Shown: positions 7,224-15,649 of the stretch, one piece after another
How the letters are laid out: the number at the start of each line of letters is the position of its first letter
How positions within the stretch are numbered: position 1 is the stretch's first letter
DNA from: Bradyrhizobium genosp. SA-3
GTDB taxonomy: Bacteria > Pseudomonadota > Alphaproteobacteria > Rhizobiales > Xanthobacteraceae
Direction: 5' to 3'
Length of the DNA: 32,000 bases
NCBI RefSeq assembly: GCF_004212635.1
Contig: NZ_PSRT01000096.1
Coordinates: 1-32,000, forward strand
Translations under genes and position numbers: made by a program
Notes under the pieces: generated by a model
What the model saw: only the letters and a program-made list of their open reading frames with translations
Database searches by the model: none
What the model was told of the DNA's origin: nothing

Positions 7224-7310
7224 TCAGAACAAATGCGCGAAAGCGAGCCAGGCGGTCACCGCCAGGCACAGGATAACCGCGGCGTAAGGTAGCGCGACGC
7301 GTAAGATCAC
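7224..7310 (-). CDS. Tiny membrane peptide (28 aa)
   Basis: A GTG-initiated frame encodes about 28 residues, MILRVALPYAAVILCLAVTA followed by WLAFAHLF, nearly all one membrane helix. The strong GGGGAGG (7320-7314) lies only three bases before the GTG at 7310; a TTG at 7313 abuts it. It follows another tiny membrane ORF by 13 bases on the same strand, and the pair resembles bicistronic small-membrane-protein genes in Bradyrhizobium. No family is named. The short spacing makes the start uncertain. Confidence 0.45.
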   Translation of the reverse strand: MILRVALPYAAVILCLAVTAWLAFAHLF

Positions 7311-7323
7311 CAACCTCCCCGCG

Positions 7324-7419
7324 TCAGCTCACCATCATCCAGACGATCGCCGCCATCATCACGAGAAAACCCGTGATCGCGGTCGCGACAAAGGCCTGTT
7401 CGATGCGATCCATCGCCAT
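7324..7419 (-). CDS. Tiny membrane peptide (31 aa)
   Basis: An ATG at 7419 preceded by AAGGGGG at ideal spacing opens a 31-residue frame: MAMDRIEQAFVATAITG then FLVMMAAIVWMMVS. It is a short charged N-terminus followed by one strongly hydrophobic helix. A second ATG at 7413 would give MDRIEQ-. The ribosome-binding site and the clean amphipathic-to-membrane profile make it a likely real small gene. It precedes the 28-residue membrane peptide gene. The role is unknown; a regulatory or complex-stabilising peptide is possible. Confidence 0.6.
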   Translation of the reverse strand: MAMDRIEQAFVATAITGFLVMMAAIVWMMVS

Positions 7420-7520
7420 CGCAGCCCCCTTTCCAGCCGGCACAGTCTGGCCGCTCCGGATGACCCGTGCATTAGGCTATGTGAATCGGCCGCCGCACTT
7501 CGTCGGAATGCCTGGCGAAT

Positions 7521-8129
7521 CTACTCCCGCCAGAACTCCGCCAGCTCCTCCGCGGTCACGAGGTCGACCTGACCGTGAAAGCGGGTGCGGTACATCGTCA
7601 TGAGCGCGTCGTGCCCGACATCGGACGAACTGCACAGCGCGTCCTCGACGATGACGACCCTGAAGCCGAGATCGACGGCGCTCAGGACCGTCGATAGCAC
7701 GCAGACATCCGTCTCGGCCCCGGTGACCACGACCGTGCCGACGTTCTTTTCGATCAGCATGCTCGCAAGACCCGGATTACTGAACGCGGAATAGGCCGGC
7801 TTGTCGATCACCGCGGCCGGCGGAACGAACCCTGCCAAGGCCGGCACCAGTTCGAGACCGGATGGCGGAAGATGTCTTCGGGTCGCCTCGCGCCAGCGCT
7901 GGAAATAGCTCTGCCACTGGCCCGGACGGTCTTCCGGATCATGCGGCGTGATGAAGCGCGTGAAGATCGTTCTGGCCGGATGGCGCGAAGCAATCGAGGC
8001 GATCGTCGGCAGGACGCGCTCCATCCAGGGTGTCGCCCAGAGCCCGCCGGGGGCGAAAATGTTCTGCATGTCGATGCAGAGGTGAACGCCATCCCTGATC
8101 TCGGCAATCTCCGACGCACTGTCCCTCAT
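7521..8129 (-). CDS. Isochorismatase-family cysteine hydrolase
   Basis: A 202-residue cytoplasmic protein with the complete family triad: Asp20 in LCIDMQNIF, Lys110 in VIDKPAYSAF and Cys143 in TGAETDVCVLSTVL. The cis-peptide region TGAETDVCV and the C-terminal VDLGFRVVIVEDALCSSSD also match. The family cleaves C-N or vinyl-ether bonds in small molecules (nicotinamide, N-carbamoylsarcosine, ureidoacrylate, isochorismate); the substrate here cannot be told from sequence. The ATG at 8129 has GGAGG just upstream. The flanking genes are unrelated tiny ORFs, so no pathway is indicated. A frame overlapping its 5' end runs to 8301 but is most likely a shadow. Confidence 0.88.
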   Translation of the reverse strand: MRDSASEIAEIRDGVHLCIDMQNIFAPGGLWATPWMERVLPTIASIASRHPARTIFTRFITPHDPEDRPGQWQSYFQRWREATRRHLPPSGLELVPALAGFVPPAAVIDKPAYSAFSNPGLASMLIEKNVGTVVVTGAETDVCVLSTVLSAVDLGFRVVIVEDALCSSSDVGHDALMTMYRTRFHGQVDLVTAEELAEFWRE

Positions 8130-8285
8130 CGTCCTCCACCGTCAGGCGCTCGGCGACACGCCGCCAGTCGGGCATTTCCGCGGCGAGTTCAGCGACGGCA
8201 ATGCGAACGCAAGGCTTTGGTTCCGCGACTATGCCGCCGTCGACTTTTGTAGGTGATATCGCCGAATAGGCGACGCCTGGCATCG

Positions 8286-8453
8286 TCACGAAAGACGACA
8301 CGGCATTTTTCCCGTGATTGCTTGCTTCAGCTTCTCGCCAACGCCCTTCTCATCGGCGAAGGCCCGTTTGGCGAGAACGGCGGGCGCTGCAACGGCCGCC
8401 AACGTCCCTCCGAGCAGAAGCAGACGGCGCTTGGTTGGCATGACTGATCCCAT
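8286..8453 (-). CDS. Small exported peptide with twin-Arg-like signal
   Basis: A 55-residue frame, MGSVMPTKRRLLLLGGTLAA followed by VAAPAVLAKRAFADEKG, ending GKMPCRLS. The N-terminus has a basic patch, a hydrophobic core and an AFA cleavage motif, so it is a Sec-type or weak Tat-type signal peptide leaving a mature part of only some 22 residues. The ATG at 8453 has GGGAG at good spacing; an internal ATG at 8441 is possible. The family is unknown. The mature part (DEKGVGEKLKQAITGK) resembles the start of longer exported small proteins, so truncation is possible. Confidence 0.5.
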   Translation of the reverse strand: MGSVMPTKRRLLLLGGTLAAVAAPAVLAKRAFADEKGVGEKLKQAITGKMPCRLS

Positions 8454-8641
8454 GATGCACACTCCCGTGTACAGGGCCGCACGGTGCCGCATTGATCAGC
8501 GCCAAGCCTTCTCGTTCTTCTGTTCGTAATCCTTGAAAGCCTTCTCGAGGCCGCCACGCGCCTCCTCGAATTCACAGGCGAGGACATGAAGGATTAGGAC
8601 TGGCTGGTCCGACCGATATCAATTATCGAAAGCCGATAAGT
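8454..8641. other. Intergenic region with a small ORF remnant and a dyad before chrA
   Basis: On the minus strand a frame reading EFEEARGGLEKAFKDYEQKN and EKAWR ends near 8500 but has no start codon before its upstream stop, so it may be a remnant of a small charged protein. On the plus strand, TTATCG (8623-8628) and CGATAA (8634-8639) form a perfect dyad around AAAGC, ending two bases before the chrA start. It could be a regulator site or a hairpin controlling translation. Confidence 0.4.
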
Positions 8642-9901
8642 GTGCAGCCGGAATCGGATCAAACGTCTGTGACCAATCTGAATTCATCAACCGATACCTC
8701 TACCGGAGTCCGGTCCAGCGCCGGCTCGCCGCTGGAGGTCCTGCGGATCTTCCTGAAGCTTGGACTGACCTGCTTCGGCGGTCCGATCGCGCACATCGGG
8801 TACTTCCGCGACGAGTTCGTCGTGCGACGGAAGTGGATCGACGAGCACGCCTACGCCGATCTGGTCGGGCTGTGCCAATTCCTGCCGGGCCCGGCCAGCA
8901 GCCAAGTCGGCTTCTCGATCGGCCTGATGCGGGCCGGATATCTCGGGGCGCTCGCCGCCTGGACCGGCTTCACGCTGCCTTCCGCCGCGGCGCTCATCCT
9001 GTTCGCCTACGGCGCCGGCGTGTTGAGCGGACCGCTTGGCGGCGGCCTGCTGCACGGATTGAAGTTGACGGCCGTCGCCATCGTGGCGCAGGCGGTCTGG
9101 GGCATGGCGCGCAACCTCTGTCCCGACCGCGAGCGCGCGTCGATCGCGGTGGTGGCGGCGCTCATCATCCTCTTCAGCACGTCGTCGATCGCGCAGATCG
9201 GAGCGATCGTCCTCGGCGGGTTGATCGGACTGTGGCTGTGCCGCAGCGAGGCGCCGGCCCCGTCCGGGCATGTCGAGATTCCAGTGTCGCGGACCGTGGG
9301 CCTGATTACGCTCGGGATGTTCATCGTTCTGCTGGTGGGGCTTCCCGCGCTGCGCGGCCTGACGGGATCCTCGGGCATCGCCCTGTTCGATGCCTTCTAT
9401 CGTTCGGGCGCGCTCGTCTTCGGCGGCGGCCATGTCGTGCTCCCGCTGCTGCGCGAAGCATTCGTCGCACCGGGCTGGTTGAGCGACGACGCATTCCTCG
9501 CCGGCTATGGTGCCGCCCAGGCCGTCCCCGGCCCGCTCTTCACCTTCGCGGGCTATCTGGGCACGGTGGTTTCTGCCGAGCCGCATGGGCTCGCGGGCGC
9601 GGCGCTCGGCCTCGTCGGCATCTTCCTGCCCGGGATGCTGGTGCTGCTCGGAGCCTTGCCGTTCTGGGATTCGTTCCGCAAGCGCGCCGGCGCCCAGGCG
9701 ATGATGCGGGGTGTCAACGCCGCGGTCGTCGGCGTGTTGGGGGCGGCACTCTACGATCCGGTATGGACAGCGACCGTGCATTCGCCACGGGACTTCGGCA
9801 TCGCGCTCGTTGGCTTCGTCCTGCTGGTCGCCTGGCGCGCTCCTCCGCTCATCGTCGTCGCGTTCAGCGCCGCAGGGGGTACAGCGATGGCGCTTGTCTG
9901 A
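8642..9901 (+). CDS. chrA: ChrA chromate efflux transporter (two CHR domains)
   Basis: A 419-residue inner-membrane protein of the long-chain CHR family. It contains two homologous halves. The first (about 28-200) has FLKLGLTCFGGPIAHIGYFR and GLCQFLPGPASSQ. The second (about 235-410) has ALVFGGGHVVLPLLREAF and AAQAVPGPLFTFAGYLG. About ten membrane helices are predicted. The family exports chromate by proton exchange and confers chromate resistance. The start is a GTG at 8642; no ATG exists before the conserved region and the ribosome-binding site is weak. No chrB regulator is adjacent. It converges with the diguanylate cyclase gene, leaving 12 bases. Confidence 0.93.
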   Translation: MQPESDQTSVTNLNSSTDTSTGVRSSAGSPLEVLRIFLKLGLTCFGGPIAHIGYFRDEFVVRRKWIDEHAYADLVGLCQFLPGPASSQVGFSIGLMRAGYLGALAAWTGFTLPSAAALILFAYGAGVLSGPLGGGLLHGLKLTAVAIVAQAVWGMARNLCPDRERASIAVVAALIILFSTSSIAQIGAIVLGGLIGLWLCRSEAPAPSGHVEIPVSRTVGLITLGMFIVLLVGLPALRGLTGSSGIALFDAFYRSGALVFGGGHVVLPLLREAFVAPGWLSDDAFLAGYGAAQAVPGPLFTFAGYLGTVVSAEPHGLAGAALGLVGIFLPGMLVLLGALPFWDSFRKRAGAQAMMRGVNAAVVGVLGAALYDPVWTATVHSPRDFGIALVGFVLLVAWRAPPLIVVAFSAAGGTAMALV

Positions 9902-9913
9902 TTGCTGCCCCCG

Positions 9914-11818
9914 TCAAGCCCGTATCGAGCCAGGCCACGCGATGATTTGCCCTGACATCACGAGGCCGTTGCGCCCGCTCTCCTTGGCGGCATAGAGCGC
10001 CTTATCCGCAGCCGCTATCAATGACGCGCAATCCGCCTTGTCGGTCAGCGCCACGTGTGTCGCGCCGCCAATGCTCACAGTGACCTGCTTGGACGGCGGG
10101 TTGAGCGCGTGCAGGATGCCGAGTTCCTGGATCGCTTGCCGAATTTGCTCGCCGACCTGCTTGCACCCTCCTGCATCAGTATTCGGTAACAGCAAGGCGA
10201 ATTCCTCACCACCGTACCGGGCCGCCACGTCTGCCGGGCGTCTGGCCTGCTCCGCCAGGACCCCGGCGATTGAGCGAAGACACGCGTCGCCGGCCTGATG
10301 CCCGTACTGATCGTTGAAGCTCTTGAAATGATCGACGTCGATCAGCAAGAGCGATAAAGGCGCTCCCTCGCGCCTGGCGCGATCCCATTCCGCCGCCAGC
10401 CGCTCGTCGAAGTGCCTGCGGTTTGCCAATGACGTCAGGCCATCCGAAATCGCGAGAGCCGACAGCTTATCCTCAAGATCCTTATGTTCGGTCATGTCGC
10501 GCGAGATCGCCACCACGCCGTTGATGTCCCCACTCTGCGGATTCCTGGTGGCGCGCAGCGCAGTTTCGATCCAGACCTCGATTTTTTCGCGATGACGGGT
10601 GCGATATGCAATTCTCGCCTCTTCGGCTTCGCCGTCCATCAACGCGGAGATCGTTTGCTCGACCCGTGCCAGGTCCGCAGGATTTATCCCGGCGAGGGCT
10701 GACGTATTCACTAACTCGTTCGGAGCCCAGCCAAGAACCTGAGCGCTGGACGGCGACGCATAGAGGATCTGCCTATCGATCGCGATGCGCATCACCATAT
10801 CTCCCGACTGCTCTGCGAGGAGGCGAAAATCCGCCTCCTTGGCGACCAGAGCTGCGGCCATCTTTTGCCGCTGGTGCAGCTGATGCACCAGCAAGAGCCC
10901 CGCAACCGCCAGCCCTCCTGCCAGTCCCAGGACCGCAGCCATGCGCCCCAGAGCGGCTCTGCGCCAGGGCGCCAAGACGTCGTCTTCGGATTCCGTGGCA
11001 ACCACGAGAACGGGGTAGCGACTGCTCCGTTGATAAAAGCTCAGACGCCGAACCCCGTCGAGAGGCGACGTGAAGTAGTAGGCGCCCGCAGCCGGCCGCT
11101 CGCGGAGGTTCCTAATAAGCGGGGTGCTGGACAGATCGCGGCCCGTGTATCCGTTGTCCGGGCTACGTGCGAGGATAACGCCGTCTGCGGTCGCCAGCGC
11201 AACTGAACCATTCTGGCCAATGTCGAACCCGCCATAAAACTGCAGAAAGTAGTCAACGTTGATCGTCGTAAGGGCGACGCCGGCAAAACTGCCGTCAGGA
11301 TGATTGAAGCGCCTTGACGCGGTGATGATCCACTGCCCGCCGGACCGACTCCTCACCGGATGTCCAATGAAGGTTCCCCGGTCGGCCACGGCACGATGAT
11401 GCTGGAAATACTCCCGGTCGCTGTTGTTGAGGCTGGCGAAGTCCACGGGCTCGCTGGTAGCGAGCCAGCGTCCGGTCTCGTCATAGATGAACACTGCCCG
11501 GATTCGATTCGCGGCCTTGCGCCGGGAAAGAAAGGTCTGAATCTTGGCAATTGCGGCAGGGCCAGTTCCCTCCAGTTCGAGCTGGCCAACCAGCACATTG
11601 AGAACAGTGTCGGCGAGCTCGAAGGTGTCATCCGCGTGCTGCGTCAGCGATCGGGCCAGATTGGCCATGTCGGTCTCGGAGCTCTTCAACGTCGCCTGTC
11701 GCGCAGACCACTCCCGCCAGCCGCTGACTGCGACAATCGCCACGCAGGCAACCGCCACAAATACGGATGCCCAGAACGTCAGACGCCCTTGGCGAAAATC
11801 GCTGCGATGATCGGACAA
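9914..11818 (-). CDS. Membrane diguanylate cyclase (dCache-PAS-GGDEF)
   Basis: A 634-residue protein. The first membrane helix is at 13-33, a periplasmic dCache-like sensor spans about 36-290 (YDETGRWLATSEPVDFASLN, NSDREYFQHHRA), and the second helix is at 292-313. A cytoplasmic PAS domain (about 328-445, ending GVVAISRDMTEHKDLEDKL) leads to a GGDEF domain (about 455-620). The active site is RYGGEEF (GGEEF 536-540). The inhibitory RxxD site is present as RPAD at 527-530, so it should be an active, product-inhibited cyclase making c-di-GMP. The start is TTG at 11818 with AGAGGGA upstream. It lies downstream of a PilZ-bearing glycosyltransferase on the same strand, a natural c-di-GMP target. 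Confidence 0.92.
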   Translation of the reverse strand: MSDHRSDFRQGRLTFWASVFVAVACVAIVAVSGWREWSARQATLKSSETDMANLARSLTQHADDTFELADTVLNVLVGQLELEGTGPAAIAKIQTFLSRRKAANRIRAVFIYDETGRWLATSEPVDFASLNNSDREYFQHHRAVADRGTFIGHPVRSRSGGQWIITASRRFNHPDGSFAGVALTTINVDYFLQFYGGFDIGQNGSVALATADGVILARSPDNGYTGRDLSSTPLIRNLRERPAAGAYYFTSPLDGVRRLSFYQRSSRYPVLVVATESEDDVLAPWRRAALGRMAAVLGLAGGLAVAGLLLVHQLHQRQKMAAALVAKEADFRLLAEQSGDMVMRIAIDRQILYASPSSAQVLGWAPNELVNTSALAGINPADLARVEQTISALMDGEAEEARIAYRTRHREKIEVWIETALRATRNPQSGDINGVVAISRDMTEHKDLEDKLSALAISDGLTSLANRRHFDERLAAEWDRARREGAPLSLLLIDVDHFKSFNDQYGHQAGDACLRSIAGVLAEQARRPADVAARYGGEEFALLLPNTDAGGCKQVGEQIRQAIQELGILHALNPPSKQVTVSIGGATHVALTDKADCASLIAAADKALYAAKESGRNGLVMSGQIIAWPGSIRA

Positions 11819-11989
11819 GAGATGTTCCCTCTACCCCTGAAACCCCAGGACGATTCGGGCTATGACAGGCTTGCCCATTTTTGGTTGGAGCCGGCTTATG
11901 TCGATCGACAGCTCGCGGACCGGTCGACGAGCACAGGGATCGACATCATCAGCTCAGCCGATGGCCTGGAGCACCGAGCCGGCGACCCG
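11819..11989. promoter_or_regulatory. Leader of the cyclase gene with a 12-bp palindrome
   Basis: The gap between the glycosyltransferase stop and the cyclase start contains TGTCGATCGACA at 11899-11910, a perfect 12-bp palindrome about 80 bases upstream of the cyclase start. It is a candidate regulator site, implying the cyclase may have its own promoter as well as readthrough. Nothing else was recognised here. Confidence 0.35.
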
Positions 11990-14131
11990 CTAAAGCCAGG
12001 TTCTGGTGAAACTTGTCGGATGCAGGCTTCGAGCTCCGGCGAGATGTGCCAAATCGCCGATCCGCGGTTGAGGCCGGACGATCAGGCTCTCGGCCGGCAG
12101 ACGCTCAGCCGACGAAGCCGCTGCGGATTTCGCCACACTTGTCTCAACCTGAGGCAACGGCGCGGCCATTGACCAGATGCTCTTGAGCATCGTCCTGTTC
12201 ACCGACCATGCGATAACACTGTTCTCCTTCAGGCGGGCGACGGTAAAGAGCTTGCGGATCAACAGGTCTCGTTCGAGCGACTGCGGCAATTTGAACTGCA
12301 CCCCCACGAGCTGACCTCTTTGCTGCGCGATCATCGCGTCGACCCAGCCCACCTGCATGATGTGTACGCGCAGCGGTTCTCCACCGCGAGGACAGTCGAT
12401 GCCGGAATCGAGCAGGACGCCAGCGCCGGAAAGGGAGATGTTGCTCATGCGCCCGGAAAGCAGCTCACCGGTCTCAGTATGGATCAAGACTGATTCGTCG
12501 ACATCGAAGCGTTCCTCGGAACGCCCCATCCGCGCCTGTAGCGAGGTCATGCAGACGAAGAACAGCACGACGATGTTCACGACCGACCAGAAGGCGACCA
12601 TCGGCAAAGCGGCCGGATGATCGATGATCCGCCATTCCGGGATGGTGTTCAGAACGAGGCCGACAACCGTCAACGCCATCAGGGCCGCCGACGGCCAGAA
12701 TATCTCCGCGGCATAGCTTGCGCACCGCGCGGCGGCTCCCTTGGGCGTCACCCTGAACGCATGTCCCTTCGGCCTGACGAGAGTCCCGAGCACCGTCGGT
12801 AGAATCTTGAAGCTCTGGATGGTCGCCGACACCTGAGCAGCGAGTGGAAAATGCGCGTGCGGTGCGAACCAGGAAATACCGCCGTTGAGCGCCAGGATCG
12901 CGGGGAACAAGTAATAGAAGACCGACTCAGGGGTGACGTCGACGACAGGCGGGAGGCCAGTCCACATGAACACGATCGGAACCACCACGACCATGAGCGC
13001 CCGCAAGCCCAATGAGAGCCAATGCGTCGGAAAGAAGAGGAGCCGATGCATCAAGCTCAGTCCGGGGCCGAGCGGGCCGGCGGCAAGATACAGGGTCTGG
13101 ATCGCGCCACGCGCCCAGCGTTGCCGTTGCACAAAAAAGGCGCCAAGGCTTTCCGGTGCCAATCCAATTGCCAGCGGCTCGCAAAGATAACGGGTGACGT
13201 ATCCTTTGCGCAGCAGGACCAGCGTCAGCAGGATGTCTTCCGTAATGGACTGGGTCGGCAAGGAATCGCCTACCGCGCGCAGTGCTGCACGACGCGTGAC
13301 GGAGTTGGATCCACAACAAAACGCACCATCCCAGCCGTCGCGCGCGGGCATGATGGAATCGAAGAAGAACCGTTGTTCGTCCGGCAGTCCCCTGTGCAGG
13401 CCGAGATTCGCCTGCATCGGGTCCTCATTGTAGAAGGCGTGCGGGATCTGAACGATTCCGATCTTTGGATCGGCGAAGAAGCCCATTGTGCGCATCAGGA
13501 AATTGCGCTGCGGCACGAAGTCCGCGTCAAAGATCGCGAAGAACTCGCCATGCGTCATCGTCAGCGCATGATTGATATTGCCGGCTTTCGCATTCACATT
13601 GTCGGAACGAGTGAGATACCCGGCACCCTTGCGCTCGCAGAGTTCCTTGAGCCAGGGCCTGCGACCATCATCGAGGACCCAGACCTGGAAGTTTGGATAG
13701 TCCAGACATAGTGCGCCCGTGATCGTCTTTTCCAGCACCTCGAACGGCTCGTCATAGGTTGGAATGAAGACGTCGACCGAGGCCAGCTCATCATCCGGCA
13801 GACCGCGAAGCCGACGTTCATGCTGATCTGCCTCGCTGCGGCGATCGGTCCTGCGAAGGAAAGTCAGATAGAGAATGAACTGATCCGTGAAGGTCAGGAG
13901 CTCAACGAAGAGACAGAACCAGATCCAGCCGACCTGATACCAGGCCCCGCTTGCCGGCAGCACGGTGGTGAAGATACGCCATTCGAGATAGCGGGCGACG
14001 ACAAGCCAAACCGCGACGAAAATCGCGACACGCGCCCAGAGGCGCGCGACTGCAAAGGTCGGCGCCAACAGGTACATCGCCGCAAAGACGCCCAACATCG
14101 GCGCGAACAGCTGAGCGAAGGACAGAGTCAT
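11990..14131 (-). CDS. BcsA-like family 2 glycosyltransferase with C-terminal PilZ domain
   Basis: An inner-membrane processive polysaccharide synthase of about 713 residues (716 if the GTG at 14140 is used). Helices at the N-terminus are followed by the GT2 domain: VDVFIPTYDEPFEV, VLDDGRR, IFDADFVP (DxD), SITEDI (TED) and QRQRW. All catalytic motifs of cellulose-synthase-like enzymes are present. After the second helix cluster comes a PilZ domain with RSEER (RxxxR) and NISLSG (N/DxSxxG), so c-di-GMP binding is expected. A low-complexity tail of about 100 residues follows. It is preceded by a membrane-fusion protein gene (gap 12-21 bases) and followed by a diguanylate cyclase. No BcsB, BcsZ or BcsC lies in the window, so the product need not be cellulose. 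Confidence 0.9.
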   Translation of the reverse strand: MTLSFAQLFAPMLGVFAAMYLLAPTFAVARLWARVAIFVAVWLVVARYLEWRIFTTVLPASGAWYQVGWIWFCLFVELLTFTDQFILYLTFLRRTDRRSEADQHERRLRGLPDDELASVDVFIPTYDEPFEVLEKTITGALCLDYPNFQVWVLDDGRRPWLKELCERKGAGYLTRSDNVNAKAGNINHALTMTHGEFFAIFDADFVPQRNFLMRTMGFFADPKIGIVQIPHAFYNEDPMQANLGLHRGLPDEQRFFFDSIMPARDGWDGAFCCGSNSVTRRAALRAVGDSLPTQSITEDILLTLVLLRKGYVTRYLCEPLAIGLAPESLGAFFVQRQRWARGAIQTLYLAAGPLGPGLSLMHRLLFFPTHWLSLGLRALMVVVVPIVFMWTGLPPVVDVTPESVFYYLFPAILALNGGISWFAPHAHFPLAAQVSATIQSFKILPTVLGTLVRPKGHAFRVTPKGAAARCASYAAEIFWPSAALMALTVVGLVLNTIPEWRIIDHPAALPMVAFWSVVNIVVLFFVCMTSLQARMGRSEERFDVDESVLIHTETGELLSGRMSNISLSGAGVLLDSGIDCPRGGEPLRVHIMQVGWVDAMIAQQRGQLVGVQFKLPQSLERDLLIRKLFTVARLKENSVIAWSVNRTMLKSIWSMAAPLPQVETSVAKSAAASSAERLPAESLIVRPQPRIGDLAHLAGARSLHPTSFTRTWL

Positions 14132-14152
14132 GACCTGCACGGAATTTCTCGC

Positions 14153-15433
14153 TCACAGGGATGACTGGTCGAGATCCAGCCGAGCGGTCAGCCATTTCAG
14201 CTTCGCGCTGACCAATCGAAGCAGGCCGTCGGAGCTGCGCTCGAAGCGCACTTCGGCCAGCCGCCCGATGTCGCAGGAGCCATTGTGATCGGCCGCCGTC
14301 TCGTTAGGCGGCAACGAGATCTCAACGGTAATATTGCCCGGATCGGGTCGCGGCACCCGAGCCGCGAGCAGTCGATCATCGGCGTACGCCGCCGAGCCGC
14401 GAACTTGCCGGATCTGGCCGGTCCTCCACTCTCGACTCCCGATCAGGCGGACAGTCGCCGCATCTCCTGGCTTGATCTTCTCGAAATCGCGCTCGGGCAG
14501 TTCAACAACGATGAATCGGCGTTCGCAATCTGCAAAGTCGAAGACCGATTGCCCTTCCGTGACCATCGAGCCCGGGCTGGCCGCGACCGACCACACCACA
14601 TGGGCTGCAGGCAACGACAGGTCGTAGTGTTGAAGGCGATCAAGTCGAGCGCGCTCCTCTGTGATTTCCGCGGCCAGCTGCCCGGAACGTGAGCTGTTTT
14701 GCAACAGGTCCGTCTCGAGCTCCTGGCGACGGAGAACAAGCCGCTCGCGCTGTTGCTGAGAATAGGGCACGTCATTGGCATCGCCACGAAGATAAATGCC
14801 CTTCTCGGCCGCCGCCAACTCGGTCTTGAAGCGCTGCAGGCGTTCATCGGCCATCTGGCACCGCGTTGCGGTTGCCTCCTGGGAAGCCTGGGCTTCGGAA
14901 GAACGGATCTGTGAACTGATGCCGAGCCTGACGAGCTTCTCCATCCGGCCCGCGACATCGTTCCGCTGCCGCGCCTCGGCGAGACAGCCGCCTCTTTCAG
15001 CCTCCGTTTCTCCGATCTCGTGGCTCAGGCGTGCGACCGCCCCCAAACGATAGTCCTCGCTGCGCTCGCGGAGCTTGCGATCGAGCTCGGCGATCTCCTC
15101 GAGTTGCCGACGCGCGAGCTCTGCGCGCTTGCTGGACACGGCAAGCTGCTGATCTAGGTCCATGAGGTGCCGGCGATCCGGCGAACGCGCCTCGACCAGC
15201 GACACGACCCGGTTGCGCTGGAAATATTCACCTTTGCGTGGAAGATCGGGCGCGAGCTGACCCGCGATCGGTGCAGTCACGCGCATGAGCTCGGCGTTGA
15301 CAAAGGCGGAGGGAGCGATCCTGTAGGTCACATACGGCAACAGGGCCCATCCGCTCAGAGCGATGATGCCGAGCGCCAGGGATCGTCGGACAGTTCGGCT
15401 ACGAATGAAGCGTTCGACATGCAAGCGGACCAC
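14153..15433 (-). CDS. HlyD-type membrane-fusion protein of the polysaccharide module
   Basis: A protein of about 426 residues. One N-terminal membrane helix (SLALGIIALSGWALLPYVTY) precedes a lipoyl/barrel-sandwich half motif (AELMRVTAPIAGQLAPDL). A long coiled coil of about 170 residues (QLAVSSKRAELARRQLEEIA... to EERARLDRLQHYD) follows, then the second half motif (VVWSVAASPGSMVTEGQSVF) and a beta-barrel. This is the HlyD/EmrA/Alg44-like periplasmic adaptor layout. I prefer the GTG at 15433 because TTGGAG precedes it; a TTG at 15478 would add 15 residues. It leads the glycosyltransferase gene and probably links the synthase to an export path across the periplasm. Confidence 0.85.
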   Translation of the reverse strand: MVRLHVERFIRSRTVRRSLALGIIALSGWALLPYVTYRIAPSAFVNAELMRVTAPIAGQLAPDLPRKGEYFQRNRVVSLVEARSPDRRHLMDLDQQLAVSSKRAELARRQLEEIAELDRKLRERSEDYRLGAVARLSHEIGETEAERGGCLAEARQRNDVAGRMEKLVRLGISSQIRSSEAQASQEATATRCQMADERLQRFKTELAAAEKGIYLRGDANDVPYSQQQRERLVLRRQELETDLLQNSSRSGQLAAEITEERARLDRLQHYDLSLPAAHVVWSVAASPGSMVTEGQSVFDFADCERRFIVVELPERDFEKIKPGDAATVRLIGSREWRTGQIRQVRGSAAYADDRLLAARVPRPDPGNITVEISLPPNETAADHNGSCDIGRLAEVRFERSSDGLLRLVSAKLKWLTARLDLDQSSL

Positions 15434-15649
15434 GACTGTATCTCCAACGGGCTTTGGTCGCTGCGCCTGCCTCAGCAAAGGCAGACCAATCGCCGCGGCC
15501 CGCCCAGCATTGTCATGAAGTCTGCGTGTGAGGCACTGAGCATTCCGGCAGCATTGCTGCTAGCCGAAATCAGCTTCATCGCAATCGCAGACTCGTCTTC
15601 GCAACCAAGAGAAGTGTATCCAGGTTTCACCACACCAGGTTAATTTGTG
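15434..15649. other. Upstream region of the polysaccharide module
   Basis: About 216 bases between the HMA fragment and the membrane-fusion gene. It presumably holds the promoter of the polysaccharide module. I saw a repeated CCTGG element (minus strand, about 15618-15640) but no convincing -35/-10 pair, terminator or gene. Confidence 0.35.

Noticed and set aside
7939..8301. Minus-strand frame overlapping the 5' end of the isochorismatase-type gene
   Set aside because: The first 60 residues look mildly protein-like, but the rest runs through the hydrolase gene in another frame, and no family was recognised.
8687..9781. Minus-strand open frame of 364 codons inside chrA
   Set aside because: It is antisense to a well-supported transporter, and its very charged, low-hydrophobicity sequence is typical of a shadow frame.
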